Source: Actinobacillus minor NM305
Lineage (GTDB): Bacteria > Pseudomonadota > Gammaproteobacteria > Enterobacterales > Pasteurellaceae
DNA length: 38,619 nucleotides
NCBI RefSeq assembly: GCF_000175195.1
Contig: NZ_ACQL01000099.1
Span: 1 to 38,619, forward strand
Reading direction: 5' to 3'
Below the pieces are notes generated by a model that worked only from the letters and a program-made list of their open reading frames with translations, was not told where the DNA came from and did no database searches. Both the position numbers and the translations under genes were made by a program. Shown here one piece after another: positions 18,651 through 28,989 of the stretch; within the stretch, counting starts at the first letter, position 1; the number at the start of each line of letters is the position of its first letter.

Positions 18651-19297
18651 TTACTGTATTTTTAAATGATGATTACATTCAGTTGAAACAAAATATTCAG
18701 ATGTCGTTTTTTCATATGTACCAAACAATCTAATTAGCCATCTATCATTACCATCAAAGTTTGCTTTAAACCCATTTCTGGTATGTAATGTTTTTTGATT
18801 ATCAAATGTTACAACTTGTCCTGGTTCTAAATAAAGTGAAATCCATTTATTTTGATCGATTGCACTTTGTCTAAATTTCTCTAAAACAGGCTGATGTTTT
18901 GGACTCGAGGTTTCTACATTATGATAATCAAACCTAGAAATATACGAGCCATCTGAACATTTCATTATTAGTGGAACATTAACGCTAATAGATGCTCCTG
19001 AAAATGAAGCCGGTCGCTTGATACTAAATGCAGGCTCTTCTAATAAAGCTTTATCTTCCTCAGTAAGATCAGCTAATAAAACGATACTGGTTGCCACACC
19101 TTTTTGTTGTCTTAAACAAAGCAGTGTTAAAGAATCAGGAATATAGGTTGGAACATTACTAAATTGTTGTTCTTCACGCAAACGTAAGTCAGGGTTATCT
19201 ACATGAGGAAAAAATGTTTCTGATTAGCTTCTACGTTTTCTAGAGCCATTTGATATAAACCATTATTGGTTTGTTGATTATGAGCTGTTATTTGCAT
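18651..19297 (-). pseudogene. Broken Fe(II)/2-oxoglutarate dioxygenase gene (VioC/clavaminate synthase-like)
   Basis: The downstream open frame (18651-19181) encodes the C-terminal part of a CAS/VioC-type amino-acid hydroxylase: PDSLTLLCLRQQKGVATSIVLL, then GQVVTFDNQKTLHTRNGF (second metal His) and FDGNDRWLIRLFG. A start at 19297 with a good ribosome-binding site (AAAGGA) encodes MQITAHNQQTNNGLYQMALE and reaches a stop after 32 codons. One extra base in the A6 run at 19209-19214 would join both frames through FFPHVDNPDLRLREE. Even repaired, the product would be about 215 residues against about 330 for full enzymes, lacking much of the N-terminal core. The expected HxE metal motif reads REE (Arg codon 19176-19178). 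It is probably decayed, although the frameshift alone could be a sequencing error. Confidence 0.75.
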
Positions 19298-19355
19298 AAA
19301 TTAATCCTTTAAAAATTTTAATAAAATGTAAATTATTTATTAATTTACAAGTTAA

Positions 19356-19383
19356 AATATATAGCAAACGATTGCTTTCGCAA
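19356..19383 (-). promoter_or_regulatory. Predicted promoter with an embedded PurR-like box, upstream of the dioxygenase/TSUP pair
   Basis: On the minus strand TTGCGA (19383-19378), a 16-base spacer and TATATT (19361-19356) make a plausible sigma-70 promoter. The spacer contains GCAATCGTTTGC (19364-19375), one base away from the symmetric PurR core GCAAACGTTTGC. A repressor there would block the promoter. Motif match only. Confidence 0.4.
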
Positions 19384-19454
19384 ATAACAAAGATAAAGGT
19401 CATACCTCTTTGTGTAGGGAAATTAAATTTCCATTTTAGCAACATTAATCGTCA

Positions 19455-19910
19455 TTACACTTCATCAATCACAAATTCAAACCAATCAATCACATCTTTT
19501 TCGTGGATACCATACGGAATTAACACGCCGGCATTTTTCACTGAATGAGGATCTTGCGAAATCAAGGGGTGCCAATCAAACAAAGGTTTCCCTTCATAAA
19601 CCAGGCGATAAGCGCAAGTTTTTGGCAACCAACCAAAATCGGGTAAATTTTTTTTCGTGAGTTTGGTGCAGTCGCTTTCCAGCTTAAAGCGGTTAGCATA
19701 ATTGCCACAACGCCCTGTATCGACATCTAATAAATTACAAGCAACTCGGGTGTAATACAATTTTTCTCGTTTGCCTCGCCCTTGAATATATTTGCGATAA
19801 CAACATTTTCCGCACCCATCACAAAGGGCTTCCCATTCAGCCTCATTCATTTCAAGTAATGACTTTTTTTGCCAAAAAAGCGGTTCAATTTGCAAATTTT
19901 TTTGCAACAT
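19455..19910 (-). CDS. ycgN: YcgN family cysteine-cluster protein (UPF0260)
   Basis: A 151-residue protein of the UPF0260/YcgN family (zinc/iron-chelating domain, CxxCxxCC type). The motif ALCDGCGKCCYRK holds four cysteines. Further cysteines occur in RVACNLLDVDTGRCGNYANRF, SDCTKL and LPKTCAYRLV, and the conserved LFDWHPLIS and DPHSVKNAGV follow. It is soluble, with no signal peptide, and the biochemical role is not established. The ATG shares a base with the ybjQ stop (TAATG), so translation is coupled in the rdgB-ybjQ-ycgN operon. Confidence 0.9.
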   Translation of the reverse strand: MLQKNLQIEPLFWQKKSLLEMNEAEWEALCDGCGKCCYRKYIQGRGKREKLYYTRVACNLLDVDTGRCGNYANRFKLESDCTKLTKKNLPDFGWLPKTCAYRLVYEGKPLFDWHPLISQDPHSVKNAGVLIPYGIHEKDVIDWFEFVIDEV

Positions 19911-20230
19911 TATCTCACCACTACTGCTGTGCCGGTTGCTACGACAATAAACATACCGTTATCGCCGCCCATAGATTGATATTCTATAGAAACGCCGACA
20001 ACCGCATTTGCGCCAATCTTTTTGGCTTCTTGCTCAAGCTCTGCTAAAGCTTCTTTTCTTGCGCTATTTAATTTACTTTCATAAGCACCGGAACGTCCGC
20101 CAATAACATCGGTAATGCTGGCTAAAAAATCACGGATAAAGTTTGCGCCTGAAACCACCTCGCCAAAAACAAGACCTTTGTATTCGGTAATTTGTTTACC
20201 ATCAATCGTTGGGGTTGTTGTAATAATCAT
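19910..20230 (-). CDS. ybjQ: YbjQ family protein (UPF0145)
   Basis: A 106-residue protein of the YbjQ/UPF0145 family, often labelled a heavy-metal-binding domain protein on weak grounds. It shows the family pattern [41 protein letters not shown], then [31 protein letters not shown] and a final [12 protein letters not shown] strand. No cysteines or signal peptide. AGGAAA precedes the ATG, seven bases after the rdgB stop. Members tend to form symmetrical oligomers; cellular role unknown. Confidence 0.9.
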   Translation of the reverse strand: MIITTTPTIDGKQITEYKGLVFGEVVSGANFIRDFLASITDVIGGRSGAYESKLNSARKEALAELEQEAKKIGANAVVGVSIEYQSMGGDNGMFIVVATGTAVVVR

Positions 20231-20237
20231 AATTTTC

Positions 20238-20831
20238 CTATTTTAATTGTTGTTTAAGAGATTGTAATGCGATCGCGCGGTGCGAAATTTTTTTCTTTTC
20301 CGCCGTTTCTAATTCCGCAAATGCGCATTGTTTTGGCGGATAGAAAAATAACGCATCATAGCCAAAGCCATTTTGCCCACGTTCTTCTTTTAAAATTTCC
20401 CCAAAACATTCGCCAATGGCAATTTTAGGGGTTGGATCGGTTGGGTGTTGTAACATCACGATGCTGCTGACAAATTTCGCCGCACGCGCCTGATCTGCCA
20501 CGTTAGCCATTTCTTCTAAAAGTTTTTTACGGTTAGCTTGATCATTACCATCTTCGCCTGCATAGCGAGCGGAATATAAGCCCGGCGCACCGCCTAATGC
20601 ATCAACGGCTAAACCAGAGTCATCTGCGATAGCCGGTAACCCCGTCATTTGAGAAGCATAGCGTGCTTTAATAAGCGCATTTTCGACAAAAGTTAAGCCC
20701 GTTTCTTCGGGGCTTTCAATGCCAAATTCGCTTTGCGCAATTACCTCAAAACCAAATTCAGCTAGAACATCTGCCATTTCTTTTACTTTGCCTTGGTTGC
20801 CTGTGGCAAGCACAATTTTTGTTTTTTGCAT
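20238..20831 (-). CDS. rdgB: XTP/dITP pyrophosphatase (RdgB/Ham1 family)
   Basis: A 197-residue housecleaning enzyme that hydrolyses dITP, XTP and ITP to keep deaminated purines out of DNA and RNA. Family blocks: [19 protein letters not shown] (substrate-binding ATxNxxK), [51 protein letters not shown] (catalytic acidic residues) and [14 protein letters not shown], with SHRAIAL near the end. Length is that of E. coli RdgB. It is the first gene of the operon with ybjQ and ycgN; the start lies 22 bases from a repeat border that may carry its promoter. Confidence 0.96.
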   Translation of the reverse strand: MQKTKIVLATGNQGKVKEMADVLAEFGFEVIAQSEFGIESPEETGLTFVENALIKARYASQMTGLPAIADDSGLAVDALGGAPGLYSARYAGEDGNDQANRKKLLEEMANVADQARAAKFVSSIVMLQHPTDPTPKIAIGECFGEILKEERGQNGFGYDALFFYPPKQCAFAELETAEKKKISHRAIALQSLKQQLK

Positions 20832-20853
20832 AGGTTATTCTCTGGTTAGAAAA

Positions 20854-20955
20854 ATACGACATTATGTAACTTTTTCATATCACTTCGTAGGAGCAAATTA
20901 CATTTTCCTTTACTCCATCAAAGGAGCATCAGGGCGAATGTCATTCGCCCCTACA
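20854..20955. repeat. Structured intergenic repeat upstream of rdgB
   Basis: A degenerate border TACGACATTATGTAACTTTT is followed by CGTAGGAG, then by material ending in the hairpin GGGCGAAT-GTC-ATTCGCCC (20932-20950) and CCCTAC, which mirrors the GTAGG at 20887. The border matches those at 6481 and 11835, but the hairpin contents differ. Confidence 0.6.
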
Positions 20956-21001
20956 TAAAGAAATTAAATTGATCTTACAAAGCTACATCATTCAAAAATG
21001 A

Positions 21002-21028
21002 GAAAAAGGGCGAAGTATTTCTCCGCCC
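21002..21028 (-). terminator. Rho-independent terminator of leuB
   Basis: On the minus strand GGGCGGAG-AAATA-CTTCGCCC forms an eight-base stem (one G-T pair) followed by TTTTT, starting 15 bases past the leuB stop. Confidence 0.85.
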
Positions 21029-21043
21029 ATTGATTTCACTGAT

Positions 21044-22138
<1,095 letters not shown>

Positions 22139-22224
22139 TTATGTGAAATATAAAATAAATCTGCCTTATTCTAACTAAAAAGCGAATTATGAGCTAGAAT
22201 TAACTTTTGCGCCAAGGAAATAAA

Positions 22225-22455
22225 ATGAAACCCGTTTTAATCAAAATACTTCTTTTGGTATTTTTCAGTCTAAATTTAACCGCTTGTGGCACTATTGTCA
22301 GCTTATCAAGTGGCGATTATGCCGTTTATGGTGGTGTGTCAAATGATTTTTCGGTCATCCAACAAGGTGGCATATTGAGCGTGCTGGCGGTTATTGATCT
22401 TCCATTAAGTTTTATACTTGATACATTGATGCTTCCTGTTACGCTCAGTCAATAG
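22225..22455 (+). CDS. Small lipoprotein, YceK/YidQ (DUF1375) type
   Basis: A 76-residue predicted lipoprotein. The signal peptide MKPVLIKILLLVFFSLNLTACGT ends in a lipobox LTAC, with acylation at Cys21. The mature part GTIVSLSSGDYAVYGGVSND and the LAVIDLPLSFILDTLMLPVTL tail are those of the DUF1375/YceK family, of unknown function. An upstream in-frame start at 22207 would add six residues before the signal; the ATG at 22225 has AAGGAAAT and is preferred. An uptake signal core lies within the lipobox region (22279-22287). Confidence 0.82.
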   Translation: MKPVLIKILLLVFFSLNLTACGTIVSLSSGDYAVYGGVSNDFSVIQQGGILSVLAVIDLPLSFILDTLMLPVTLSQ

Positions 22456-22510
22456 ATTAACTATGCTAAAATATATTTTTTACGGTAATCTCATATTTAA
22501 AGGATAACTT

Positions 22511-23815
22511 ATGCCAAACCAACATCTTCTTACTGCCCAAGGGGAGCGTATTGCTATTGTATCCGGCTTACGTACGCCCTTTGCTCGCCGCGATACAGGC
22601 TTTAAAGATGCTTATGCAACCAGTTTAGGAACAATGGTTACGAATGAATTATTAAGCCGTTTAGCCATTGATCGCAAAGAAATTGAGCAACTTGTTTTTG
22701 GGCAAGTTATCCAACAACCCGATATTCCAAACCCTGCACGCGAAATTGCATTAGCACTGAATATGCCCTATTTACAATCATATAGTATCAGTAGCTCTTG
22801 CTTATCAGGCTTACAAGCCATTGCCAATGTTGCCGGTAGCATTATTAGCGGCTCGATTTCCAGCGGTATTGCCGGTGGAGCAGACTCTATTTCAAATGCA
22901 CCGATTAGCATTAGCCCTCGTGTTATCTATAAATTTAAATCGATCTTTAAAGCGGAAACTTTAGATGAAAAATTCCGCCGTTTTCGCAATTTTTCGTGGA
23001 GCGATTTCAAACCTCACGGTGTCAATTTAAAGGATTTTACAACGCAACTCTCTGTGGCTGAAATCTCGGAACAAATGGCTCAAGATCATCAAATCAGCCG
23101 TGCGGAACAAGATGAATTTGCCCGTTACTCCAACGAAAAAGCCGCTAATGCATGGAAATTAGGGGTATTTAAAGATGAAGTTATGCAATCTGTTCCTCGT
23201 CCATACACGGATTTTGTGGTTGCCGATACACTCATCAATGCGGCAACTAAACCACAATACTACCAACGCTTTAACCCGATTGTGAATAAGCCTTACGCCA
23301 CCGTAACAGAAGCCAATATTCCGCAACCGATGGACGGAGCCGCCGCTGTTCTGTTAATGAATGAAAGTAAAGCTAAAAATTTAGGACTAGAGGTATTAGG
23401 TTATATCCGTAGCTATGCGATTACCGGTAATGATATTTGGCAAAATATGTTTTCAGGTGCGACGGTTGCCAGTGCTTCTGCATTAACACGAGCCGGCTTA
23501 ACGCTTCAAGATATGGATTACATTGATATTCATGAAACCTCCGCAAGCCAAATGATTATGAATATTCGTTTATTTGAATCAGATGAATTTGCAAAAAATC
23601 AACTCAATCGTACCGCTTGTTTGGGCAAAATTGATATGGAAAAACTCAACCATTTAGGCGGTTCTATTGCCTTTGGCAACCCTCGAGCGGTAACCAGTTT
23701 AAGAACGGTAATTCAATCTCTCCATGCTCTCAAGCGTAAGGGGGGAGGAATTTCATTAGTGGCTTCAAGCGGTTTAGGCGGCTTAGGAGCGGCAATGGTT
23801 TTAGAAAGTGAATAA
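22511..23815 (+). CDS. fadI: FadI-like thiolase subunit with altered active site
   Basis: A 434-residue protein aligning end to end with E. coli FadI, the thiolase of the anaerobic beta-oxidation complex: GERIAIVSGLRTPFARRDTGF, YSISSSCLSGLQAIANVAGS, AGGADSISNAPI, PMDGAAAVLLMNESKAK and GGLGAAMVLE. The acyl-accepting Cys97 and the His341-Glu of the HEAF position (here HETSAS) are kept. However, the catalytic His of the GHP motif is Asn390 (GNPRAV, codon 23678-23680), and the second catalytic Cys (CAAGG in E. coli) is Ser420 (codon 23768-23770). Ordinary thiolysis would be badly impaired. AAGGAT precedes the ATG. It is followed 15 bases later by fadJ. Confidence 0.85.
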   Translation: MPNQHLLTAQGERIAIVSGLRTPFARRDTGFKDAYATSLGTMVTNELLSRLAIDRKEIEQLVFGQVIQQPDIPNPAREIALALNMPYLQSYSISSSCLSGLQAIANVAGSIISGSISSGIAGGADSISNAPISISPRVIYKFKSIFKAETLDEKFRRFRNFSWSDFKPHGVNLKDFTTQLSVAEISEQMAQDHQISRAEQDEFARYSNEKAANAWKLGVFKDEVMQSVPRPYTDFVVADTLINAATKPQYYQRFNPIVNKPYATVTEANIPQPMDGAAAVLLMNESKAKNLGLEVLGYIRSYAITGNDIWQNMFSGATVASASALTRAGLTLQDMDYIDIHETSASQMIMNIRLFESDEFAKNQLNRTACLGKIDMEKLNHLGGSIAFGNPRAVTSLRTVIQSLHALKRKGGGISLVASSGLGGLGAAMVLESE

Positions 23816-23830
23816 TGGCAGGATAAATCT

Positions 23831-25960
23831 ATGACAGAACAAATTGAATTAACCTTAAATCCGGAAAATACGGCTTTTCACGTGGAAATTGATCAGAACC
23901 GTATCGCCGTTGTTCATATTCTTACCCAAGATAGCGATGCAAACTGGCTGCCTGAAACTTTTGTCGAAGAGCTAAGAAGCGTTATCGGTAAAGTCATTTA
24001 TCAGCAAGCTCGTGCGGTATTATTTATTTCTGCCCGTAAGCAAAACTTTATTCAAGGTTTTAAACCGAGTATTTTGGCAGAAAAAAATGAAGCGTTACTC
24101 AAACAATTTTCGCAAGAAGCGCAAGCCATTATGCGAGAGCTAAATACCCTAAAAGTGCCGGTTGTGGCTGCCATTGATGGCAACTGTTTTAGCGTAGGAT
24201 TAGAACTGGCTTTAGCTTGTGATTACCGTATTGCTTCAGATGAAATCTATACACAATTTGCACTGCCACAAATTCGTTCGGGCATTTTGCCTTTTGCCGG
24301 TGGAACACAACGTTTACCTCGCTTAATTGGATTAGTCCCGGCCACGGAACTCTTACTCTCAGGCGATAAAGTCAATGTCGAACAAGCCTTAAAATTAGGG
24401 CTTATTGATATGGCTGTACCTGCCAACAGACTCTTCCAAGTGGCTTACCAACTATTACTTGATAACCAAGTGCAAAAAATCGATCCAAAACGACCGCTTA
24501 CGCCATTAAAAAAATGGCGTAAACAGCTTGAAGGAAATCAATACTATCGTAATAAAGTGTTAGATCGTCTCGAAAATCGTGCTTGGCAACGTACTTTCGG
24601 TAATTATCCAGCCGTTCAAGAACTGATTGAATTGCTTAAAGAGCCTCACTTTAGAGCCGGTTTACATTTAGAACAGCAATTACTGGCTAAACTTTTTCAA
24701 ACAGAAACCTCTAGAGTGCTGATTGATTTAAAACGCACCGAACGTGCCATGAAAGATAAATATGCCATTCGAGGCAATGTGCAAGATATTTCGCAAGTGA
24801 GTATTCTTGGTTCAGGCTACATGGGAGCAGGCATCGCTTATCTAACCGCAAATTATGCTCAGGTGCCGGTGCGTATAAAAGATATTCACCCTTCTGAAAT
24901 TCAGAAGGCGCTACGCACCTGTTTTGAATTGATGCAAAAAGAAGCTGAACATAAGAAAATTTCCTCCGGTGTGATGATTCAAAGAATGAATTTGATTACA
25001 GGTGGCGAGCGATTAGTGGCAGCAAAATCGACAGATTTTGTCATTGAAGCAGTTTATGAAGATCTCAAACTCAAGCAAAGAATGTTGCAAGAAAGTGAAA
25101 ATTACTATAACGATCATGCTATTTTCGCGACAAATACCTCTACGTTATCGATTAAAGAAATTGCAAGTGTTGCGCAACGTCCACAAAATGTTATCGGCTT
25201 TCACTATTTTAGTCCGGTGACAACTCAACCCATGGTCGAAATTATCCCTCACGAGGGAACATGTGAGCATACGATTGCCACGGCGATTCACTTTGCCATT
25301 CAACAAGGCAAAGTACCTCTTTTAGTTTCAGATACTCGGGGCTTTTTCATTAACCGCATTTTAACGCCATTACTGCTTGAAGCGATTGAATGTTTAATTG
25401 ATGGGGAATCCATTGAATTTATCGACCGCTCGTTACAAGAATTTGGCTTTAAATTGGGACCTCTTGCCATCATTGATGAAATGGGGCTAGACGTATTAGT
25501 TAAATCTAACCCAACTTTAGTTGAGGCTTTTGGTGAGCGCTTCGTGATGCCTCAGGCGGTCAATTTATTGATCCGCAATGAGCGCAAAGGCTGTAAAAAT
25601 AAGCGAGGCTTTTATCTCTATAATACGCAAGGCGAACGTGTACAAGAAGATAAAAGTATTTATCACGTTATGGAAACGATTGCCCAAAACGATTTGGAAG
25701 CGGAAGAAATTGCTCGCCGTTGTATCTTGCGAATGATTAACGAAGCCGCTTGGTGCTTACAAGAAAACGTGATTCAATCCGCCGAAGAAGGGAATGTTGC
25801 CTCGGTATTAGGCGCTCACTTCCCACAATTTAGAGGGGGGATTTACGCTTATATAGAAAAAATCGGTGCCAAAGAGATTGTTCGCCAACTTCAATTACAC
25901 GAAACACGCTATGGAAAACGCTTCAAACCTTGTGATTGGCTAGTTCAGAAGGCGGAATAG
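23831..25960 (+). CDS. fadJ: FadJ-like fatty-acid oxidation alpha subunit with degenerate hydratase half
   Basis: A 709-residue protein matching FadJ in length and order: enoyl-CoA hydratase domain (about 1-190), linker, 3-hydroxyacyl-CoA dehydrogenase (about 320-500) and C-terminal helical domains. The dehydrogenase looks functional, with GSGYMGAG (327-334, NAD loop), NTSTLSI, GFHYFSP (His458), PMVEI (Glu470) and FFINRIL (Asn508). The hydratase does not. Of its two catalytic glutamates, Glu125 (GLELALAC) is kept but the second is Gln147 (LPQIRSG). The oxyanion-hole segments are changed too: FIQGFK where FIAGAD is usual, and CFSVGLE where CLGGGLE is usual. It forms an operon with fadI; ribosome-binding site AGGAT. 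Confidence 0.87.
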   Translation: MTEQIELTLNPENTAFHVEIDQNRIAVVHILTQDSDANWLPETFVEELRSVIGKVIYQQARAVLFISARKQNFIQGFKPSILAEKNEALLKQFSQEAQAIMRELNTLKVPVVAAIDGNCFSVGLELALACDYRIASDEIYTQFALPQIRSGILPFAGGTQRLPRLIGLVPATELLLSGDKVNVEQALKLGLIDMAVPANRLFQVAYQLLLDNQVQKIDPKRPLTPLKKWRKQLEGNQYYRNKVLDRLENRAWQRTFGNYPAVQELIELLKEPHFRAGLHLEQQLLAKLFQTETSRVLIDLKRTERAMKDKYAIRGNVQDISQVSILGSGYMGAGIAYLTANYAQVPVRIKDIHPSEIQKALRTCFELMQKEAEHKKISSGVMIQRMNLITGGERLVAAKSTDFVIEAVYEDLKLKQRMLQESENYYNDHAIFATNTSTLSIKEIASVAQRPQNVIGFHYFSPVTTQPMVEIIPHEGTCEHTIATAIHFAIQQGKVPLLVSDTRGFFINRILTPLLLEAIECLIDGESIEFIDRSLQEFGFKLGPLAIIDEMGLDVLVKSNPTLVEAFGERFVMPQAVNLLIRNERKGCKNKRGFYLYNTQGERVQEDKSIYHVMETIAQNDLEAEEIARRCILRMINEAAWCLQENVIQSAEEGNVASVLGAHFPQFRGGIYAYIEKIGAKEIVRQLQLHETRYGKRFKPCDWLVQKAE

Positions 25961-26030
25961 TTCGCTTTTACAAGCGGTTTAATTTTTATTAGAATATGCA
26001 AATTTTTAACTTAAAGGACTTTTAAATAAA

Positions 26031-27443
26031 ATGAAAAAATCTAGCATTGCTCTTTCTGTTATTGGGCTATTAGGCGTTGTTACCGTTGGTGGTAGTTATT
26101 TTTCGGGGAAAATCGCAGAAGAAAAATTTAATGAATATATTGCCAAAAGTAATCAATATTATCAAAAACATAGTTTTGGTGATTTTAGTGCTGAAATTAA
26201 AGATGTGAAATTTGAACGCCATTGGTTTAGTTCTGATGTATCTTATACGTTAGATCTTAAAATTGGCGAATCTAAAATTCCACTTAAATCTAATGACAAA
26301 CTTTATCATGGTCCATTCCCGATGAATCGTGTCATGCAGGGTAAATTCTCACCTTTGGCAGCCAGCTTAGAAAGTAATATTAACACGCCAACAGAATTAA
26401 AAGAGTGGGTTGCTACCCCTCTGTTAGGTACCGCTCGCACAGATATTGGCTATGATGAAAGTTATAGCGGTGTGGCAACACTCAATCCAATCAAAGGTCA
26501 ATATCCAGAGGGCTCTTTTAAACTTGAACTTGATAAAACGGTAATTAAGTTTGATACCGATAAGAACTTTAACGGCTCAATGTCTTATCAAATACCTGTA
26601 ATTAAATATACTATTAATGAGACAAATGGCATTATTGACGGCGCTGATTTCCAAGCGGAATTTAAACGAGATGAAGCTTATCGTTTTTTAAGTAACGGCA
26701 AATTTGATGCAAAAATTAAGTCTATCAAAATTTCTGAGCCGGAAAATAATGATGTAATTCTTGAGAATTTCCAATCTAAAGGGACACAAAATATTAAAGA
26801 TGGTCGCTATATTTCTCAAAGTATCACTAATACGGATATCAAATTCGCGCATTTAGAAAAATCTGCTTCACTCGGTAAATTTACCTTCGACTCCGATATG
26901 GATATTGATGCGAAATCTTATGATGAAGTTATGAATGCTGCTATTTATAAACCTGAGGCAAGCGCACAGCTTGAACAAGTTGTTGAACAATTATTGGCAA
27001 AACAGCCAAAATTAAATATCAAAGCACTTAATTTAGAAAACAATAAAGGGAAAAATCACTTATCTTTAGCAGTTAATTTAACAAAATTACCTTCTGAAGA
27101 TGAAAATAAATCACTTAAAGATATGTTAAGTGTCTTTAAACAATCTGCATTAAATCTTGTGATCAACATTCCTGCTGCAGAAGAAATGATGAAACAATTT
27201 GCAACGCTTGAGCCAGCAACAAATGAGCAAGATTCATCATCTGCAATAAAAGCAGCAATGGAAGAAATTAAAGGACAAGCAGTACAAAGTGGTTTATTTA
27301 GTGTTTCAGACCAAGAAATAAAATCGAACATTACTATTGATAACGGCGAAGTTAAATTAAATGGTCGCCCTGTTTCTGAAGAAGAGCTTCAAATGGCATT
27401 TTTTGTCATTGCTATGGGGCTAGGTGGTTTGTTAGGTAATTAA
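26031..27443 (+). CDS. ydgA: YdgA family protein (DUF945)
   Basis: A 470-residue DUF945/YdgA protein of unknown function, probably anchored in the inner membrane and exposed to the periplasm. The N-terminal segment KSSIALSVIGLLGVVTVGGSYFSG looks like an uncleaved signal anchor and is followed by the family motif TGKxxE-like SGKIAEEKFNEYI. Further on come a repetitive beta-rich region and PLLGTARTDIGYDESYSGVATLNPIKG. The C-terminus ends in a hydrophobic stretch, AFFVIAMGLGGLLGN. AAAGGACT precedes the ATG. An uptake signal core at 25970 lies in its short upstream gap. Confidence 0.85.
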   Translation: MKKSSIALSVIGLLGVVTVGGSYFSGKIAEEKFNEYIAKSNQYYQKHSFGDFSAEIKDVKFERHWFSSDVSYTLDLKIGESKIPLKSNDKLYHGPFPMNRVMQGKFSPLAASLESNINTPTELKEWVATPLLGTARTDIGYDESYSGVATLNPIKGQYPEGSFKLELDKTVIKFDTDKNFNGSMSYQIPVIKYTINETNGIIDGADFQAEFKRDEAYRFLSNGKFDAKIKSIKISEPENNDVILENFQSKGTQNIKDGRYISQSITNTDIKFAHLEKSASLGKFTFDSDMDIDAKSYDEVMNAAIYKPEASAQLEQVVEQLLAKQPKLNIKALNLENNKGKNHLSLAVNLTKLPSEDENKSLKDMLSVFKQSALNLVINIPAAEEMMKQFATLEPATNEQDSSSAIKAAMEEIKGQAVQSGLFSVSDQEIKSNITIDNGEVKLNGRPVSEEELQMAFFVIAMGLGGLLGN

Positions 27444-27463
27444 AATATCTTACTTTATTATAT

Positions 27464-27486
27464 TGGGCGTAGTCATACGCCCATTT
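27464..27486 (+). terminator. Probable terminator of ydgA
   Basis: A perfect eight-base stem, TGGGCGTA/TACGCCCA with loop GTCA, is followed by only three T residues. It lies 20 bases after the ydgA stop. Confidence 0.6.
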
Positions 27487-27604
27487 CCCCCATAAAAACC
27501 TATCCAACTCTTTTCTATTTTTCAATTTATACAAAACACTAACCATACCTAACAATTTAAAGTAAAATACGCCGTTTTATTTTATTTAATAAGTGTGTGT
27601 TTTT

Positions 27605-28984
27605 ATGATTAGTGTATTTGATATGTTTAAGGTGGGAATTGGGCCATCAAGTTCCCATACTGTAGGGCCTATGAAAGCGGCAAAATTATTTATTGACGAG
27701 CTGATTTCTAGCAAATTATTAGCTAAAACAGACCGCTTGCAAGCCCATATTTATGGTTCTCTTTCTCTTACTGGGCGTGGGCATAGCACTGATATTGCTG
27801 TGATAATGGGATTGATGGGCTATTTACCTGATAATGTCGATATTGAAAAAATTGACGGTACTATTGCCCAATTAAAACAAGATCACAAATTGCGACTGGC
27901 TGCGGCAACATCTGAACATTCAAAAGAAATCCATTTCGATTTTTATCAAGATATGCCATTCCATTACGATTTCTTACCTAAGCACGAAAATGGAATGACA
28001 TTAAAAGCCTTTGCCGGCGAAACTCTGCTCTTAGAAAAAACCTATTATTCTATCGGAGGCGGATTTATCGTTGATGATGAGCACTTTGGGCATACCGAAA
28101 ACAATGCTATCCAAGTGCCTTTCCCTTATAAGTATGCCGAAGATTTGCTCAAACATTGTAAAGAACAAGGGTTACCTCTTTCGAGTTTAATGTGGAGAAA
28201 TGAGTTAGCTTTGCGTTCAAAAGAAGAAATTTCCACTTATTTAGCGTTAATTTGGCAAACAATGGAAGCCTGTATTCAACGAGGTTTACATACCGAAGGT
28301 CTACTCCCCGGCTCATTAAAAGTTGTCCGCCGCGCGGCTTCATTACGCCGTACATTAGAAGCAAACAGTAAATTTAACAACGATCCGATGCAAATTATTG
28401 ATTGGGTTAATATGTTCGCCTTAGCGGTAAATGAAGAAAATGCGGCTGGCGGACGTGTTGTTACCGCACCAACTAATGGGGCTTGTGGTATTGTGCCGGC
28501 GGTATTGGCTTATTATCAACAATTCATTGCGCCATTAAATCAAGAAACCATTGAGCGTTATTTATTAACGACAAGCGCTATTGGCTCGCTCTATAAAATG
28601 AATGCTTCAATTTCGGGGGCAGAAGTAGGTTGCCAAGGGGAAGTTGGTGTCGCTTGTTCAATGGCGGCGGCTGGCTTAACAGAAATTATGGGGGGAACGC
28701 CCGATCAAGTTTGTATTGCTGCGGAAATTGCTATGGAACACAATTTAGGATTAACTTGCGACCCTGTTGGTGGACAAGTTCAAGTGCCTTGCATTGAGCG
28801 TAATGCGATTGCATCTGTTAAAGCCATTAACGCAAGCCGTATGGCATTACGTTTGACAACACAACCTCGAGTAACACTCGATAAAGTGATTGAAACAATG
28901 TATGAAACAGGCAAAGATATGAATGCAAAATATCGTGAAACATCAACCGGAGGATTAGCAATTAAGATTTTGCCTTGTGATTAA
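27605..28984 (+). CDS. sdaA: L-serine ammonia-lyase (iron-sulfur type)
   Basis: A 459-residue single-chain L-serine dehydratase that converts serine to pyruvate and ammonia with an oxygen-sensitive 4Fe-4S cluster. N-terminal beta domain: [29 protein letters not shown] and [21 protein letters not shown]-terminal catalytic domain: [51 protein letters not shown] and [21 protein letters not shown], which hold the cluster cysteines. The frame opens earlier with a GTG at 27593, but MISVFDMFK at 27605 is the family start. The ribosome-binding site is weak. No transporter gene accompanies it. Confidence 0.95.
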   Translation: MISVFDMFKVGIGPSSSHTVGPMKAAKLFIDELISSKLLAKTDRLQAHIYGSLSLTGRGHSTDIAVIMGLMGYLPDNVDIEKIDGTIAQLKQDHKLRLAAATSEHSKEIHFDFYQDMPFHYDFLPKHENGMTLKAFAGETLLLEKTYYSIGGGFIVDDEHFGHTENNAIQVPFPYKYAEDLLKHCKEQGLPLSSLMWRNELALRSKEEISTYLALIWQTMEACIQRGLHTEGLLPGSLKVVRRAASLRRTLEANSKFNNDPMQIIDWVNMFALAVNEENAAGGRVVTAPTNGACGIVPAVLAYYQQFIAPLNQETIERYLLTTSAIGSLYKMNASISGAEVGCQGEVGVACSMAAAGLTEIMGGTPDQVCIAAEIAMEHNLGLTCDPVGGQVQVPCIERNAIASVKAINASRMALRLTTQPRVTLDKVIETMYETGKDMNAKYRETSTGGLAIKILPCD

Positions 28985-28989
28985 CCTAG

